A stretch of DNA of 64,000 bases, from positions 3,912,423-3,976,422 of the forward strand of contig JALIRH010000023.1 in NCBI GenBank assembly GCA_023055505.1, written 5' to 3'. The stretch is from Callipepla californica brunnescens. Lineage: Eukaryota > Chordata > Aves > Galliformes > Odontophoridae. The notes beneath the pieces were generated by a model. The model was not told the DNA's origin and did not search any database. It worked only from the letters and a program-made list of their open reading frames with translations. Each line of letters opens with the position of its first letter. Position 1 is the stretch's first letter. Made by a program: the position numbers and the translations under genes. Shown here one piece after another: positions 48,675 to 60,766 of the stretch.

Positions 48675-51600
48675 CTGTAAAAAAAAATAAAAATAAAAAA
48701 CAAAATCAGAAGAGAAGAGTCACTTATTCTGGCTTGCAAATAACTAAACAATGAATATGAACTTTGGGAAAAGATGCATTCAGTTATATATATATATATA
48801 TATTCAACCTAAACTTCTCAAATTCACTTGAGATCCTCCACAAACAAATTCTTCTCCTGTAACAAAATTGTGCTGTGAACTTACTCATAAACTCTTAAAA
48901 AAATATCACAGACAGAAACACAGCATCACACAGCCACCCTGCACTACTGAACACACATGAGAGCTCTACAGCTGTCTTCAGATCACATCCTCAGCACATC
49001 TGACAAGTATGTTCCTGAGCATTTTGTTTTCCCACCACCTAATCACAGTTACTCTCATCAATCTGACTTCTTTGCCCTGCTCTAAATACCCCATGGTATG
49101 TCCATTTGCCAGCTGCATCACATAACTGACAGCACCAGCAGCTAAAATGCAATGCTGCTAACAGGTTAGGAGTTACCTATCTGTAACAGCAACTGAGCAG
49201 CTTTCTGTAACCTTACTTTAATAACTTCCTTGGCCATCCCATCAGTCAATTTCCAGGACTGCTTAATTTATCATGGCTTTTTTTTTAGGAACTGAGTACT
49301 TAACAGAGGGATTTTTGATGCACTACAGGTGTGAAGTAAAAAAAATGATCAGTTCAGATGAAAGTATCCATTTCCCTTAAAAACCCTTGCCCACTACACT
49401 TTGTTGATAGGAACAGCATTGCACATAAATCACTAATATAGACTGCTGTAAACAGTAAACACAGTAAACATTTAATCATGGCTACTTCCAACTCAATTAC
49501 CAGTTACTGAATGCAGCTAGTATGCTAGTTTTTCTGATCACTTGTCTTAATATTTCTAAAGGTAGAAAATGACATTACATCACAAAAACTTAAAAAGCAC
49601 ATCTGTTTGTCAGATCTCAGCTTTCTTTTGTCATATAAAAATATATACAAATATGTATATATGTGTGTGTGTTTATAAGGGCATGTACATATATACACAT
49701 ATGCATGTACACACACACATGTATATATGTGTATATTTTTCTGTCTCTTCACAGCAATGCTGCTAGCCAGACTGGAATTTAGAGAGCAAAATGAAAGACA
49801 ATTAATTCCTGTACACATTAAACCATCTCCAATATTTCCTTCAGCTGATAAGCATTCTAGCAACTGCTGGCATAATTGCTTGAAGTGTGGTGTCACATAA
49901 TTAGCTCAGAGACCAAAGATTCCTGTTATATCTGAAAAGCGTTTAATCTCTCCATTTACAGAGAACTTTCCAAATGACTTCAGAAGCCATGTTGCAAAGC
50001 TGCATACAATAAACATAACATAGGAAAATCTGTATGAGAAGAGTAGTTATAGAAAAGCTCATCAAAGCACTCTCAAAGGTGAAAAAGCAATAAAAGTAAT
50101 TTATTTTTAAGGGTGATTTATTATCAGAGACAAACACAGCTTCGATCATCTCCAAAGAAATACTTAGCCTACAATTCACCAAACAAGCCCAAGCAACTCT
50201 GAAAATCAGCAAAAACCTGTCTTTTTACTTAAAAATTAACCCAACACTGACACCAAGAGAAAATCTGTATATTTAAAAATTAAATAAAATCTGCACATTT
50301 TCCCTTTCCTCACATTCCTCTTCTTAGAAGAAAGCAGTGGTTGAACAGGATTTGTGTTTTGCGTAACTTTTTACCATAAAATAGTATGAGGCAATGTGAA
50401 AGGTTATAATAGGAGAAAAACTTCAAAATTTAAGATTTATATGGGACAAAAAAGCAGCTGGGTGAGGACATCAGGAAAGGCAAAGCCTTTCATATAAAAA
50501 CCCATAACCCATCAAAAGCTGTAAAATATAATACTATTTAATGTAACAGTAATATATGCAAGCAAAACAATGCACATAAAGAGACAGTATTTTAACTCTC
50601 AAGATATAATTTATAATTTACATTACATAACACATTATAATTTACATTATATAATTTACATCCCACAAAAATTGTGTCAGATTTTAATTCTGTAGAATGT
50701 CACAAAGAGACGAAAAGCACCATGAAATAGCAATGTCTATTAGAACAGTGTAAGTAAAGTAGTCAAACAATAACTTAGATATTTTACCTACCAAAACCAG
50801 TATGACAATATATCACTATGGCAGCATAAATTCCAAGCTAGCAGTGCAATTTCGAGGCAAGCCTATACAAATGATCTATCAGCATTACAAAGATTTTCTT
50901 GTAGTTACGCAAAAGATCATAGAGATCAGAGGCTTAAGAGAAAAACAGTACCTCCCTAACAGAAAAATGAAATAAAAGGAACAAAAGTAACCTGAAAGAA
51001 TAACTTGAGTGTCAATATCCAAAACAGTTAAAAATGTGTAACTGACGCTTCTGTTCAACTCACACAGAAAATGGTTTAAGATACATCTTCAGCTTCTTAC
51101 AGCTTATGTGTTCACAGGAAAAAAATAGGATAAAAAAACCACAAGTCACTGTACAGGCTCAACTGAGCAGAGAGCATGTCACCTCAAGGTGAACCTGAAA
51201 GGTTGCAATGCTCAATATTTTGCTGTCTGTGCTCCTTCTAGACCTAATCCACTCTGTTTCACTGCCCATAAACTTTGCAAAGCAGTTTAGCCTCCACGTA
51301 AGAACAATCCCAGCGGGGCAGCAACAGCAAGAATTATTAAGGATATTGCTGTAATTCTGTAAAAATTCTGGGATCTGGCAGCAAAAAGCTTGAAAAAAAA
51401 AATCTGACAAATATCAGCTAACAAAAATGCTTCATGTAAATTTACCATAATAATCACAACTGTGTGTAAGAGACATAACTAGATGAACAGCATTTCAAAC
51501 ACACCACCAAAACACACAGATGAAAAAAAAACAAAAAACAAAAAACAAACCAGCGCAGCAACTTTCAAGACAAGAAATATTGGGTGGGGCAGGCAACAAC

Positions 51601-52575
51601 AGAATTCATTACAGATAAACACTATCCTGCGCTATTTCAGGAAAGCTGAAGCAGGCAAGCTACTTCAGGGCAGCTTGCAAGCCACACAGACATTTCAGTT
51701 CAGTACAAATCTAGATGACTGCACACAGAACTCTGACGTTCCTGCTGCAATACTGTAACATGTATTCAAACAGCAATTTAGTAAGCACACTGCATAAAAA
51801 CTGCTTTGTGCAGAGTTTAACTTGTCCCAAAACCAGTCTTTTCCAGCAGAGATCAGGACTCATGCCTGACTGAAGGAACTGTGTAACCAATGCAACAGCA
51901 GGAGTATAAAAAAACTGAATGAGCCGCAAAACAGAATTGTTTTCTCTAATCAGAAAGGAATCCAAGCTGAGAGGAAAGGTTACTAGCAGGTGGAAAAGAG
52001 AGCTTTCCTTTACCTTATCTTCACTACACTTGTTCCAAGTCTGACAATATTTGGGGAAAGCACAGTCTTACCTTTATAAAAAGGTCAACAAAGTTATTTC
52101 TAATCGGGTGGAACATGGCTTCACAAATTCAAGAAACATCCTGAATTAATGTTTTGTTTTAACATCACACACTGCGGTGCGAATAACAGTTTGTGTGTTA
52201 GGCCTTGCCTTAAGTTTCCTGGCATTTTTCTATTTCTGTCACAAATTCTATACAACATAAACAACAACTCCTATTTAACCATCTCAAAAGAAAAGCTTAC
52301 TGCCATATATTCTGTTTCCAAAACAAAGTAGGAGGCTAAACACAGTGACATAAAATACCAAAACTTCAGAATTTAGTATTCTAGTTCACTTACTAAATTC
52401 ACAGCAAATCTAAAGATCAACTTCTCCACAGTCCACCAAAGTACTAAAAAGTTAATTTTAAACACTTTGGAAACATCATCTCTCAAGAAGATGAATCAAT
52501 AAGAATCCAGCTCAAACAAAACAAACATATATATATTTTTAAGGATATTTTAAATTCATAATTCTTCAGTCTTAC
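48675..52575 (-). other. FER: FER intron between exons B and A
   Basis: This 3901-bp intron has no CR1 or mariner copy that I recognise. It holds several simple-sequence tracts: TA repeats near 48786-48803, an alternating purine-pyrimidine tract near 49641-49737, a short ATAATTTACATTATA-type tandem near 50607-50662, and A-rich CAAAAAA repeats near 51520-51548. Confidence 0.85.
49641..49737. repeat. Alternating purine-pyrimidine tract (TA, TG and CA steps)
   Basis: About 97 bp of mixed TATA, TGTG and CACA alternation in the intron between exons B and A. It is partly self-complementary, and open frames on both strands through it are artefacts of low complexity. Confidence 0.85.
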
Positions 52576-52782
52576 CTTGGATACATTGCTGATGTAATCC
52601 AACTGACAAGTGCTTTCTTTATCTACCTGATTACAGAGGTTCTGTAAAGTGGAGGCATATTCTTTATCACTTTTTACACGCATGACCATAAATTTCTTGA
52701 CCGTTTCAAGCAGCCGTAGTTCCCAGTCTTGCAGTTTTAATAAAGCATCATGAGAGTACTTCAAGTCACTTCCAAACCCCAT
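52576..52782 (-). CDS. FER: FER first coding exon (exon A): start codon and F-BAR/FCH N-terminus, residues 1-69
   Basis: FER is a cytoplasmic, membrane-associated tyrosine kinase that acts downstream of growth-factor, cadherin and Fc receptors on cortactin and catenins. This exon encodes residues 1-69, beginning MGFGSDLK and including the [15 protein letters not shown] helix and the [20 protein letters not shown] block, which match the FCH start of vertebrate FER almost residue for residue from memory. The start codon has A at -3 and G at +4, a good initiation context, and no upstream in-frame coding is needed. The exon ends after Lys69 in phase 0 at a GTAAGA donor. The reading frame runs on for 30 further codons into the intron, but those residues do not match FER. 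The closest alternative would be the paralogue FES, but the wording of this segment and of the downstream exons is FER. Confidence 0.97.
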
Positions 52783-52833
52783 TTTTAAGGCACTATAAAC
52801 TGAGCGGGTGAAAACAGAGGCTCTTCACCACAT
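52783..52833 (-). promoter_or_regulatory. FER: FER 5'UTR part of the first coding exon, with a minimal upstream ORF
   Basis: These 51 nt lie between a polypyrimidine-rich acceptor (TTTTGCTTTCAG on the minus strand) and the FER start codon, so the first coding exon has a spliced 5' leader and the promoter lies further right. If the acceptor is as read, the exon begins ATG TGG TGA, a two-codon upstream reading frame that ends 42 nt before the FER ATG. Its initiation context depends on the unseen upstream exon. A minimal uORF of this kind can lower initiation at the main start, but that is inference here. Confidence 0.7.
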
Positions 52834-53869
52834 CTGAAAGCAAAACAAAATTCGTGAGAAACAAACTAAAAAAAAAAAACTTCACAAAGAACACCTATTA
52901 ACATCTAAAATAGAAATGACCTACCCACAAGATCAAGTCGCCTTGAAGCAAATTGAGAGACATATCAGTGAACCAAAGACCAAGCTATAACTGAAAGAGA
53001 TCTCATGCCCTTTCTTTTATTTTCAACCGCCAGACTAATTAATATCAGTTTGTGTCCTCCAGTCTCCCTTAATTAAAACATAGCTGTATAGTAGTACTTC
53101 CCTAACTGGAGCTGGAGTTATGAGGAAACACATGATGAAAGTACCCATGAGATACTGAAGACTAATTTATTTCAGCAAAGAAATATACATTTATGCACAT
53201 GACAGGAACTGCCATCATACTGCTTCACTACTGGTGACCTGAAATATTTGGATTATATGGATACTGCCCAAAGAACACAAAAAATTCTGAATAAACCATC
53301 AGTTCTCAGGTGCTGCATCTACAGTAAATAGATAACTAGAAAACTACTAGCTAGACTGTTCTTTAACACTGTTAACAGTGAGAGCCGATCTCTCAGAAGT
53401 CAAAAAATACCCCAAACCAGGCTCCTTCCTCTGCTCCCACAGTAAACACATTAGGATGGCATCCTTGATTTCACAGTTGTCCCCCAAAGCAGACCAGTCT
53501 CGCTGCACAATACATCATTTGCTAATCTCATAAGTGCTGCAGGCCTAAGACACACATTTGAGGTGGTTCTGAAACACCGGCATCCTATACCGATAAATCA
53601 CACGGTCACATTACTTAAGATTTGAACATACATATGTGTAATTTCCACTGTCTTCACAGTCTTGCATTTTTTTTTTCTAACGTAGATCGAATTCTGTGTT
53701 CTGTGTAAACGGCAAAAACCCATTCACACACTGATCAGCCTCAAAATTGTTAAGGTGAACTTCATAAACAGCAATTACAGCTCAAGACTGCAGCACAGAC
53801 ACTGCCTGTGTATTGCTTGCTCAGTAAGGCCTGCGCTCTAGCCAACCTTCCCACAGAAGAATCATTATC

Positions 53870-54383
53870 TTTTTCTGGAGTACTGTGTCCAGCCCAGGGG
53901 CTCCCAGCACAAGATAGATGCATTGTTCCTGGAATGGGTACAGGGGAGGGCCACTAAGATGGGCAGAGGGCTGGAGCACCTCTCCTATGAGGAAAAGTTG
54001 AGGAAACTGGACTTGTTTAGCTTGGAGAAGAGAAGGCACTGGGAAAACCTCATTGTGGACTTCCAGGACTTGAAGAGAGCATATAATCAGGAGGAAGAAC
54101 GATTATTTACAGGGGTTGATAGTGGTAAGGGCAAGGGAGAATGTTTTTGAACTAAGATGGGAGGTTTTGGTTAGATATTAGATGCTGAAGCTTTTCATTC
54201 AGAGGGTGGTGACGCACTGGAGCAGGTTGCCCAGAGGGGTTGTGGATGCCCCAGCCCTGGAAGTATTCAAAGCAAGGCTGGATGTGGCTCTGGGCAGCCT
54301 GCTCTAGTGGTTGGTGACTCTGCCCATGGCATCTTTGAGGCCCTTTTTTTCAACTCAGAACATTCTATAATTCTATGATTCTT
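53870..54383 (+). repeat. CR1 LINE 3' part, plus orientation
   Basis: Begins with CTGGAGTACTGTGTCCAGCC, passes through the GAGCACCTCTCCTATGAGGA block and TTGCCCAGAGGGGTTGTGGA, and ends with AACATTCTATAATTCTATGA. About 510 bp. The C-terminal ORF2 piece (RATKMGRGLEHLSYEEKLRK) is still readable. Confidence 0.9.
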
Positions 54384-56917
54384 TCGTACTTATGAAAGCA
54401 GAGGAACTAATACCTTGACAAGCTTTAAATTGCCAAATTAGCAGCATTTTAATAACATTAGCAGTTCATTTTCTTAGCAGCCCATGAGGCGAAGTGGGAG
54501 TAAAGCACAGCAAACTGAGACACAGAAATCAATGTCAATGTTATAATAGCCAATACTGGCATTCCCAAAGCCTGAAAATAGAATTTCTTCTGAAAGTGCC
54601 TATTTTATACCATAGTGGACAGATGGAATAACAATATTATTGGCTTAATACATTTACCACAGAAAGTTTCAGGAATTTTCATAAGAACCTACAACAATCT
54701 TCACAGTAGCCTGACTCCAGAAAGTGTTCTCTTGGAGTTCCTTGCTCTTCAATAAATTACAGAAATAAGCCTCATCCACTTTGTACCTGTTCACAAGCCC
54801 TGCTACTAAATGAAAGAAACAAAAGCTCCCATAAAGAAAATATGAGCAACACTGTGTTATCATGCACATACACAGCAGAGGGACATAAAGGTTATATGAG
54901 TAACCCTAAAGCTATCACAAGCTTCCTTATGTTCTTAACTTCACAGCCATATCACAGCCATATCATATTCAAAATTCTTCCTAAATGGTAAGAGCTCAGT
55001 CATAAACAGCAACAATGAATGATTTACACTTGCTGTATTTAAAAAGGATGATGTTTTACTAGTGGCATTAGTTGAATCATTTTCACGGCTAAAGGTTATT
55101 AAAGAAATAATCTTACAGCACGTACTCCCTAGCATGACTTGCATGATTTTTCAGCACTATCTAGATCTACTCCTACTTCTGGGTCCTACCACATTTTTCT
55201 CCTATCACATTTTAGTACATTCAATAAATTGCCAAGCACATTAGCAACAAGAGAAGCTGTAAGCTCATTTTCTTGCATCCCAGATTCCGAAAAGATATCA
55301 ACTGAATCTCCAGATGAAGTCTGGCCTTGAATTGTTAAGAGGCAGAAGGGCAAGGGAGGAACGAAACATTTTCAGCATGTAATATTTCATTCTTCTTCTA
55401 CTGACTTTCTACGAAACAACATCACACAAAATTAACAGTAACATCTCACTGCAGCCTGCCAAGTCTCTCTTTACTAAATAGTAAAATTTCTGGATTACAA
55501 GACTAGATGCCTGAGTACACAGAAAAGAACTGTAAGCACACTAGACACCAATCTTTGTTTTCAATTATTTCACACTCTATGACAGAAGTAGCAAATGAAA
55601 AATTTGTTTTACAAAACTGGTAGAACTGATTTGGTAAAACCATTGACAGTAAAGTTTTATCACTTGTGATTTTCAAGTCAGCCTTTGTGTTCCCTCATAA
55701 AATTTGAAAATATTGAATCAAAAAATCCAGCTAATCTCAAATGTATTTTATGTGTCTGATTATGGATGCAAAAAAGCAGTTACCATATATACAAGATCCA
55801 AGTTACTTAATGGTCTAGAAGCTAAACCCAACACTTTTGATTTTATATGGGAAACAACTGAAACTGTTGGATGATAGAGTTGTTTATTCCAAGTCAAAAT
55901 TGTAGGGTTTAGAGAGTAGATTAATAGACATTTTCTATGTAATCTGTATTTAAAATACTTTTTAATAGTGCAAGCCTAATTCAAAGGTTCAATGTTAAAA
56001 GAGACTATAGCTGGCATTAACGCAGACAGGTATTTTTACAGGTACAATATTTCCCCATTTAGCATGGACAGATAAACTGATAGCTGCACTTCAGGGTCAG
56101 ACCAATATCACACCAAACTGGTGCTCTGTTCCAACCACAGCAGTGGGAGATGCAGTTTGAGAACAAGCCTGCCTGCTGTCTCTGGCCTGCTTCTCCTTGT
56201 ACTTCCCATGACCTCTGTTACTAGTGGCAAAATAGAGCTGTGCAACACAACAGATAAATAAAAGAACAATTTACTGTGGAATCAATGGGAAGTAGTGTTA
56301 AGGATATCATGAAAAAAATCCCTCAGAAAGACACAGAAGAATAGTTACTCTTAAAGGGAAAGACAATTAGGATAGCATCATGCCTTGAAGTAGCTAGATG
56401 GAAACACAGTATGACAAAATAATACAAAAGAAAAAACCAAAAGCCTTCAAGAGCTGTTTGCTCTCACTGTGAAGATGTCTTTCTTACTTCCGGTAAGACA
56501 CCCATGAGATTCATCTCACATCTCACAATCTAAAGAAGTCTCACAGTGAATTTTACCATGTTTCATAGAAGTGGCATCAAAGAGGACAAATGAGCCCCAG
56601 TTAGTTTAGTTTTCATTTTGAGATATACTACCACTTTAAAATCAGTGGATATGCAAATTAGTCAATCAATATTTAACAGTTTTAACAGTTAAAATATGCT
56701 GCAGATCCAATTCCAAAAAAGCAAGTCATTTTCTTTTTAATAATCACAAAATTACGGACTAATCACTGAAAAGTAATAAACTCTCCATGAACATTCAACA
56801 ATGTACTCAATGAGCAAACATCCCCTAAGAGCTTTAAATTAAGATAAGTTACTGAAGACAATGCGTGACTCAGATCAGCCACTACCACGGCAATGTGCTG
56901 CTCTTCAGGATCTTTTG

Positions 56918-57699
56918 ACACAGATAGTACACCAAGCTGAGTAGTGCAGTTGATGTAATGGAAGGAAGAGCTGCCATCCAGGGGGACCTGGACAGGTTTG
57001 GGAAGAGGACCCATGTGAACCTAATGTGGTTCAACAAGGCTAAGAGCAAGATGCTGCACTTAGGATGGAAACAGTTCCAGGTGTGTACAGACTGGGAGAA
57101 GTCACTGAAAGCAGCCCTGACAAGGACTTGAGGGTCCTCATAGATGAGAAGCTGGACATGAGCGAGCAGCATGCTGTAAGGCCAGTAGTATCAGGGCTGC
57201 ATCAACACAGGGGCAGCCAGAACAGCAAGGGAGTTGATTGTACCCATTACTCTGCTCTGATGAGGACTCCTCTGGAGTACTACATCTGGATCTGAGGCTA
57301 GCAGCACAAGAAAGACATGGATCTGTTGAAGAGTGTCCAGAGGAGTGTCATGAAGATGACCAGAGGGACGGAGAAAATCTGTGAAGAAAGGCTGAGGGAG
57401 TTGGGCTTGATCAGCCTGGAGAAGTGAAGGGTGTGATGGCCATAGAAGAAAGGGAATGGTTTTAAACTAAAAGATGGGAGATTTAGGTTAGATGTTAGGA
57501 GGAAAATTTGCACTCAGAGGGTGGTGAAGTGCTGGAACAGATTATCTGGAGAAGCTGTAGATGCCCCATCCCCTAAGGCATTCAAGGCCAGGTTGAATGG
57601 GTAATCTGATCTGATAGGGTGGCAACCCCACCCACAGCTAGGGGGTTTGAACTGGAAGGCATTAAGGTCGCTTCCAACCCAAATCATTCTATGATTCTA
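56918..57699 (+). repeat. CR1 LINE 3' part, plus orientation
   Basis: Starts just after the position of the polymerase FADD motif (CACCAAGCTGAGTAGTGCAG), continues through the DLRVLIDEKLDMSEQHA-like segment and 3'UTR to TCGCTTCCAACCCAAATCAT and a tail ATTCTATGATTCTA. About 780 bp with several small deletions. Confidence 0.9.
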
Positions 57700-60230
57700 A
57701 AGGAACAATGGAAAAATGTTAAACAACAGTCACTTAATTCTTCTATACTGTAACACCCCTTTCAACAAATAAAGCCGATATTCTAGTCCTCCTAAATTCC
57801 AGCTACTGAAGAAAGTACTTTTCACAGCCACTCTGCACTTAAAGATTGCAATCTATTCCCTGACACATGAGAGTGGCTGTAGTGTGTCAGATGAAAGGTA
57901 CCGGCAGCCTAACAATGATCAAAAGTAAACAAGTAGAGAACAGCATATACACAGCAATCCTTCCCCAGGATGCTCTCCTACCCTTAATAGCTTGAGTCCT
58001 CTCTAACACATCGCTACGAAATACATCTCAGTATGTGACTGCTTATCTTACAAATAATAATGCATCCCCTCCATCAGTTGAGCCTGTGGTTTTGTAATGT
58101 GAGTGATGAGATGTCCAGGCCGAGGCAGGCAACTGATAAACCACAAAACAGAAGCACGCTATGCTCCTAGCTATATTCAGAACAAAGAAGCATAGCAAAC
58201 ATCTGTACCTCCAGGAGAGGGAATGGAAACAGCACACCCAGAGTATTGCTCTCACTCTTGACCCACTTTGAACTCCTGGGCTTCTAAACACACATAGCTT
58301 CCAAATCACTGTGGCTGGCACATGTTTTGAAGTTCCCTTCTAGAAATGTTAACAACAGTGCAAAAAAAGAAAAAAGATGAGAACTTGAATGCAGAAGTAA
58401 CACAAATTCAAGGTTTCCACACAGATTTTGAAACAATTTTATAAAAGGTGATCAATTTGTTACACAGTCCACCTCAGCTTCTGAACGTGAGGTTTATACT
58501 AGTTATTCTACATTAAAAAAAGGGAACAAATCATTCACAGCCCTCCATCCACACACTAAATAAAAATTAGACTACTGAATTTCTCCCAGTGTAGGAACTG
58601 CTCCCACAAGGTACATCATGAAACATAAAACATGTTTTAAATACCATTTCTTTATGCTAACCACATACACAGAACATTTTTCACACATGTCTTTGATGCT
58701 AAGTGTACAAACACAATCGAGATGAGCTAATGCTTCCACAGAGCTACAGCCACCAATAAACATCCAAAGCAACCAGATAAAACCAGCCTGATCACTCCAA
58801 ATTAAGTCTGAAATATTACTGTACCCATGGCAAAATAAGCAGCTTATTTTTAGGATTACTTTTCTGCAAAATACAGAGCACATACCTTAAAAAATATCCC
58901 CAAGTAATGATCCTTAGTATACTTCTCTTTACATCAGCTGCTACTTCTGATTTTCACTTTCAGAAATATACTTTCACTTTCCAGGATTTCTCTGAAATAA
59001 AAAGAGATCAAATAGTTCGAGTTTTATTTCAACGTTGCTTTCCATTTTATAACCACAGTTTAAAAAAAAAAAAAAGATATAGTTGAGGAAAACAAAAATT
59101 TCAGAAGACTTCTCAAATGACTGCAAGCAGTCATATGCTATTGCTTTATGCCAGTATTGAGAGATGAAGTATTTTTTTCTGCACACAAGCAACTAAAGCT
59201 TACTTAATTATTAACTTTTTGGGAAAACTCTTTTATTTTGAAACAGTGTATTAAGGCTAGATAATTAGACAGATTCATTTATTGCTGACCTCTACCCTTG
59301 ATAAAAACAGGGAAAAAAAAAAACATTGAAAACCCATCAGTAAGAAAAATGAAAATGAAAGCATGGGAAACTAAAATTCATTGGCAAACTTCAATAATAA
59401 AATTTGTAAGAAAAACTTAATAGGAATATTTTTAGTAGACTGTAAGAAAACTAATCACAACATGAGGAAGCGACCACATGCATACAGAATTTTTTTTCTA
59501 CAAATTTTTTTTTTCTGTGTCTCTAGTTAGTATATACATAGAATAGAAAAAAGATAGACAGTTAGAAAGACTATAGCACTCAAATTTCAAGCTGCAAAGA
59601 AGAATTGCAATCTCCGTGAAGCAAGCAGCAACATAAGGCTGAATCACTGATGTTTTCTGTAAAAAAGTATATAAAATAAAAGTGCTAAGAATGATGGTTT
59701 GCATTTGGCTTCCAAGTGCAAGCTATTCTTTATATGATACATTCTGACTCATCTTAAGCATTAGCATACAATCTCATACTACTTTAAATCAGGAAACCTT
59801 TGCATTTTATTTTCTAAGTTCAAAGCAAAGCATTAAAAATCAGAACACCTGTTTTAAATCTTACAAAAGGATAGAATGTGAACAAATAACATTCAAGCAG
59901 ATATTATTTAGTACTCCGTTCTCGTTACTTAGTGACATTCTAGAAACAGAGTGCTGCCTAATATAAATACAAAAACTTCATTCTACATGACCAAAAATAG
60001 GAAAGACTTTAAGAAATACTTACATTCAGTCACTGCAAAGAAACAGCAGACATGGGCAGTAATATGAGAGGAAAAAATGCGTTAGATGAGAATCACTGCA
60101 GTATTCACCATCTTTAACATAAGATGTGAATACTTGCAATAAATTGCAAAGCACAAGATTTAAATCCATAAAAGAAGGTCTCCACCAGCAACCACTAAGA
60201 GCACAACACCAAAGCAAACATTACAATATA

Positions 60231-60766
60231 TAGGCTGTTCCAAAAGTAGTGCTTCCCATATTTTTCCATGGAAACCAGAACTGATACAAAGAACAGCGGA
60301 ACACTGCCTGATAGAGAAAATTCTCATCTACAAAGCATTAATTTTCAACAAATTAGACACCACAAGCTAGGCACTTTCAGCAGCAATGAAGAAGACTGCC
60401 ATGCCATGCTTGTAAAAGTCCGAAACAGAGGAGGTGACCTCTGGTCACTGCTGAAATGCACCACCCACCACCTCACTGTACTCACACCCACTGTTTGGTC
60501 ACCATAAACATTCAGCAAGTGTGGGTGAATGTCAACAGACACCATTTTTTCTCCATAGACCCATTCAGTGACACAAATTTGTTTCATACTCACTCCCATC
60601 TCATACACCAGTTTGTCACACTGCCATCTCTGCTGCCATCCGTCATTCAGTAAAGAAATGAATGTAACAGAATATTGGTGGGAAGGTTCAGCCTCTACTT
60701 AGCTACCACCTCTGGCACCATGGGCCAACATGGTAAAACAGGAGGCACTGCCTTTGAAACAGCTCT
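60231..60766 (-). mobile_element. Galluhop-like mariner, internally deleted copy (minus orientation)
   Basis: About 535 bp with decayed terminal inverted repeats (GCTGTTCCAAAAGTAGTGCT on the left; the right end on the minus strand reads GCTGTTTCAAAGGCAGTGCC). The minus-strand frame 60345-60608 keeps MKQICVTEWVYGEKMVSVDI, then NVYGDQTVGVSTVRWWVVHF, the DNA-binding part of the transposase, and then jumps to the C-terminal end. The internal deletion falls in the same place as in the copies at 10172 and 40713. Confidence 0.8.

Noticed and set aside
49525..49896. Minus-strand frame of 123 codons rich in C, H, Y, I and T
   Set aside because: Its middle is the alternating TA/TG/CA tract. The composition is a low-complexity artefact.
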